Positions 43,463 through 43,564 of a DNA stretch of 43,564 bases are shown here, piece by piece. Every line of letters begins with the position of its first letter. The first letter of the stretch is position 1. The DNA lies in the NCBI GenBank assembly GCA_900542045.1, contig UQMI01000029.1, forward strand, positions 1 to 43,564, written 5' to 3'. A model generated the notes under the pieces. The model was not told the origin of the DNA and did no database searches. It saw nothing but the letters and a program-made list of their open reading frames with translations. Both the position numbers and the translations under genes were made by a program. Origin of the DNA: an uncultured Blautia sp. (lineage in GTDB: Bacteria; Bacillota; Clostridia; Lachnospirales; Lachnospiraceae).

Positions 43463-43491
43463 AGTATACCAGAAAAAAGGCAAAAAAGAAA
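43463..43491 (-). promoter_or_regulatory. Promoter of the MFS gene
   Basis: Minus-strand TATACT (43463-43468) preceded by TGG, an extended -10; -35 region TTTCTT (43486-43491) is poor. The transcript would start near 43456, giving a leader of about 245 bases. From here to 43564 nothing else is recognised. Confidence 0.6.
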
Positions 43492-43564
43492 CCACAGAGC
43501 CGCAAGTGCCAGGGTTGTTTCATGAACTATCCACGAGTATTGCTACCTTTTACACTCCTGTTAT

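Noticed and set aside
43274..43495. A 73-codon minus-strand open frame across the MFS leader
   Set aside because: It spans the promoter and hairpins and lacks a ribosome binding site; the leader explanation is better.

Overview
The window looks like chromosome of a gut-type Firmicute, most likely family Lachnospiraceae (class Clostridia). The basis is strong AGGAGG-type ribosome binding sites, roughly half G+C by eye, frequent non-ATG starts, and gene types typical of that group: YesM/YesN two-component pairs, an ABC_trans_CmpB membrane protein, a cytidylate-kinase-like protein, DUF3783 and an EF-G paralog with a Tyr in G3. The genus cannot be fixed from sequence alone. No tRNA, rRNA, CRISPR array, transposase or phage gene was seen.

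Left third (1-12 kb). On the minus strand lie a LysR regulator and a flavodoxin. Divergent from them is a MarR gene overlapping a 14-helix-type drug efflux pump (plus strand). A long minus-strand redox run follows, in transcription order: iron alcohol dehydrogenase, lipoprotein hydrolase, second iron alcohol dehydrogenase, truncated flavodoxin, DUF4405 cytochrome-b-like membrane protein, ApbE flavin transferase. Upstream of that are azlC-azlD (branched-chain amino acid export) and an AEC-family carrier.

Middle (12-30 kb). An OmpR-type response regulator, its histidine kinase and a PepSY lipoprotein form a unit. Then come a DhaS-like TetR regulator, an ftsH gene broken by two internal deletions, a CmpB-type membrane protein, and a marR-lon-kinase operon with a clear promoter and operator. 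Next are a TIM-barrel isomerase overlapping tail to tail with a DUF3783 gene, a 560-residue membrane protein of unknown function, an EF-G paralog, and a tyrA-aroA pair for aromatic amino acid synthesis driven by a near-consensus promoter.

Right third (30-43.5 kb). This is a sugar uptake and sensing block on the minus strand. The transporter is mglB-mglA-mglC; downstream are a YesN-type regulator, a YesM-type kinase, a membrane-anchored sugar-binding protein, a canonical MglB-like lipoprotein and a LysR gene. The binding proteins and kinase probably sense the sugar outside and the AraC-type regulator probably activates the transporter, whose promoter has a poor -35 box beside an inverted repeat.

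The most interesting observations are these. (1) The transporter's MglB reads as a circular permutation of the galactose-binding fold: its canonical N-terminal unit is at the C-terminus, while the MglB-like protein 8 kb away keeps the normal order. (2) MglC carries an extra charged, coiled-coil-like cytoplasmic domain of about 220 residues. (3) The last gene, an MFS efflux pump, has an attenuator-like leader with a 12-residue MRL leader peptide and competing hairpins. (4) A dispersed palindrome occurs at least three times, and its core also sits inside the ftsH promoter.
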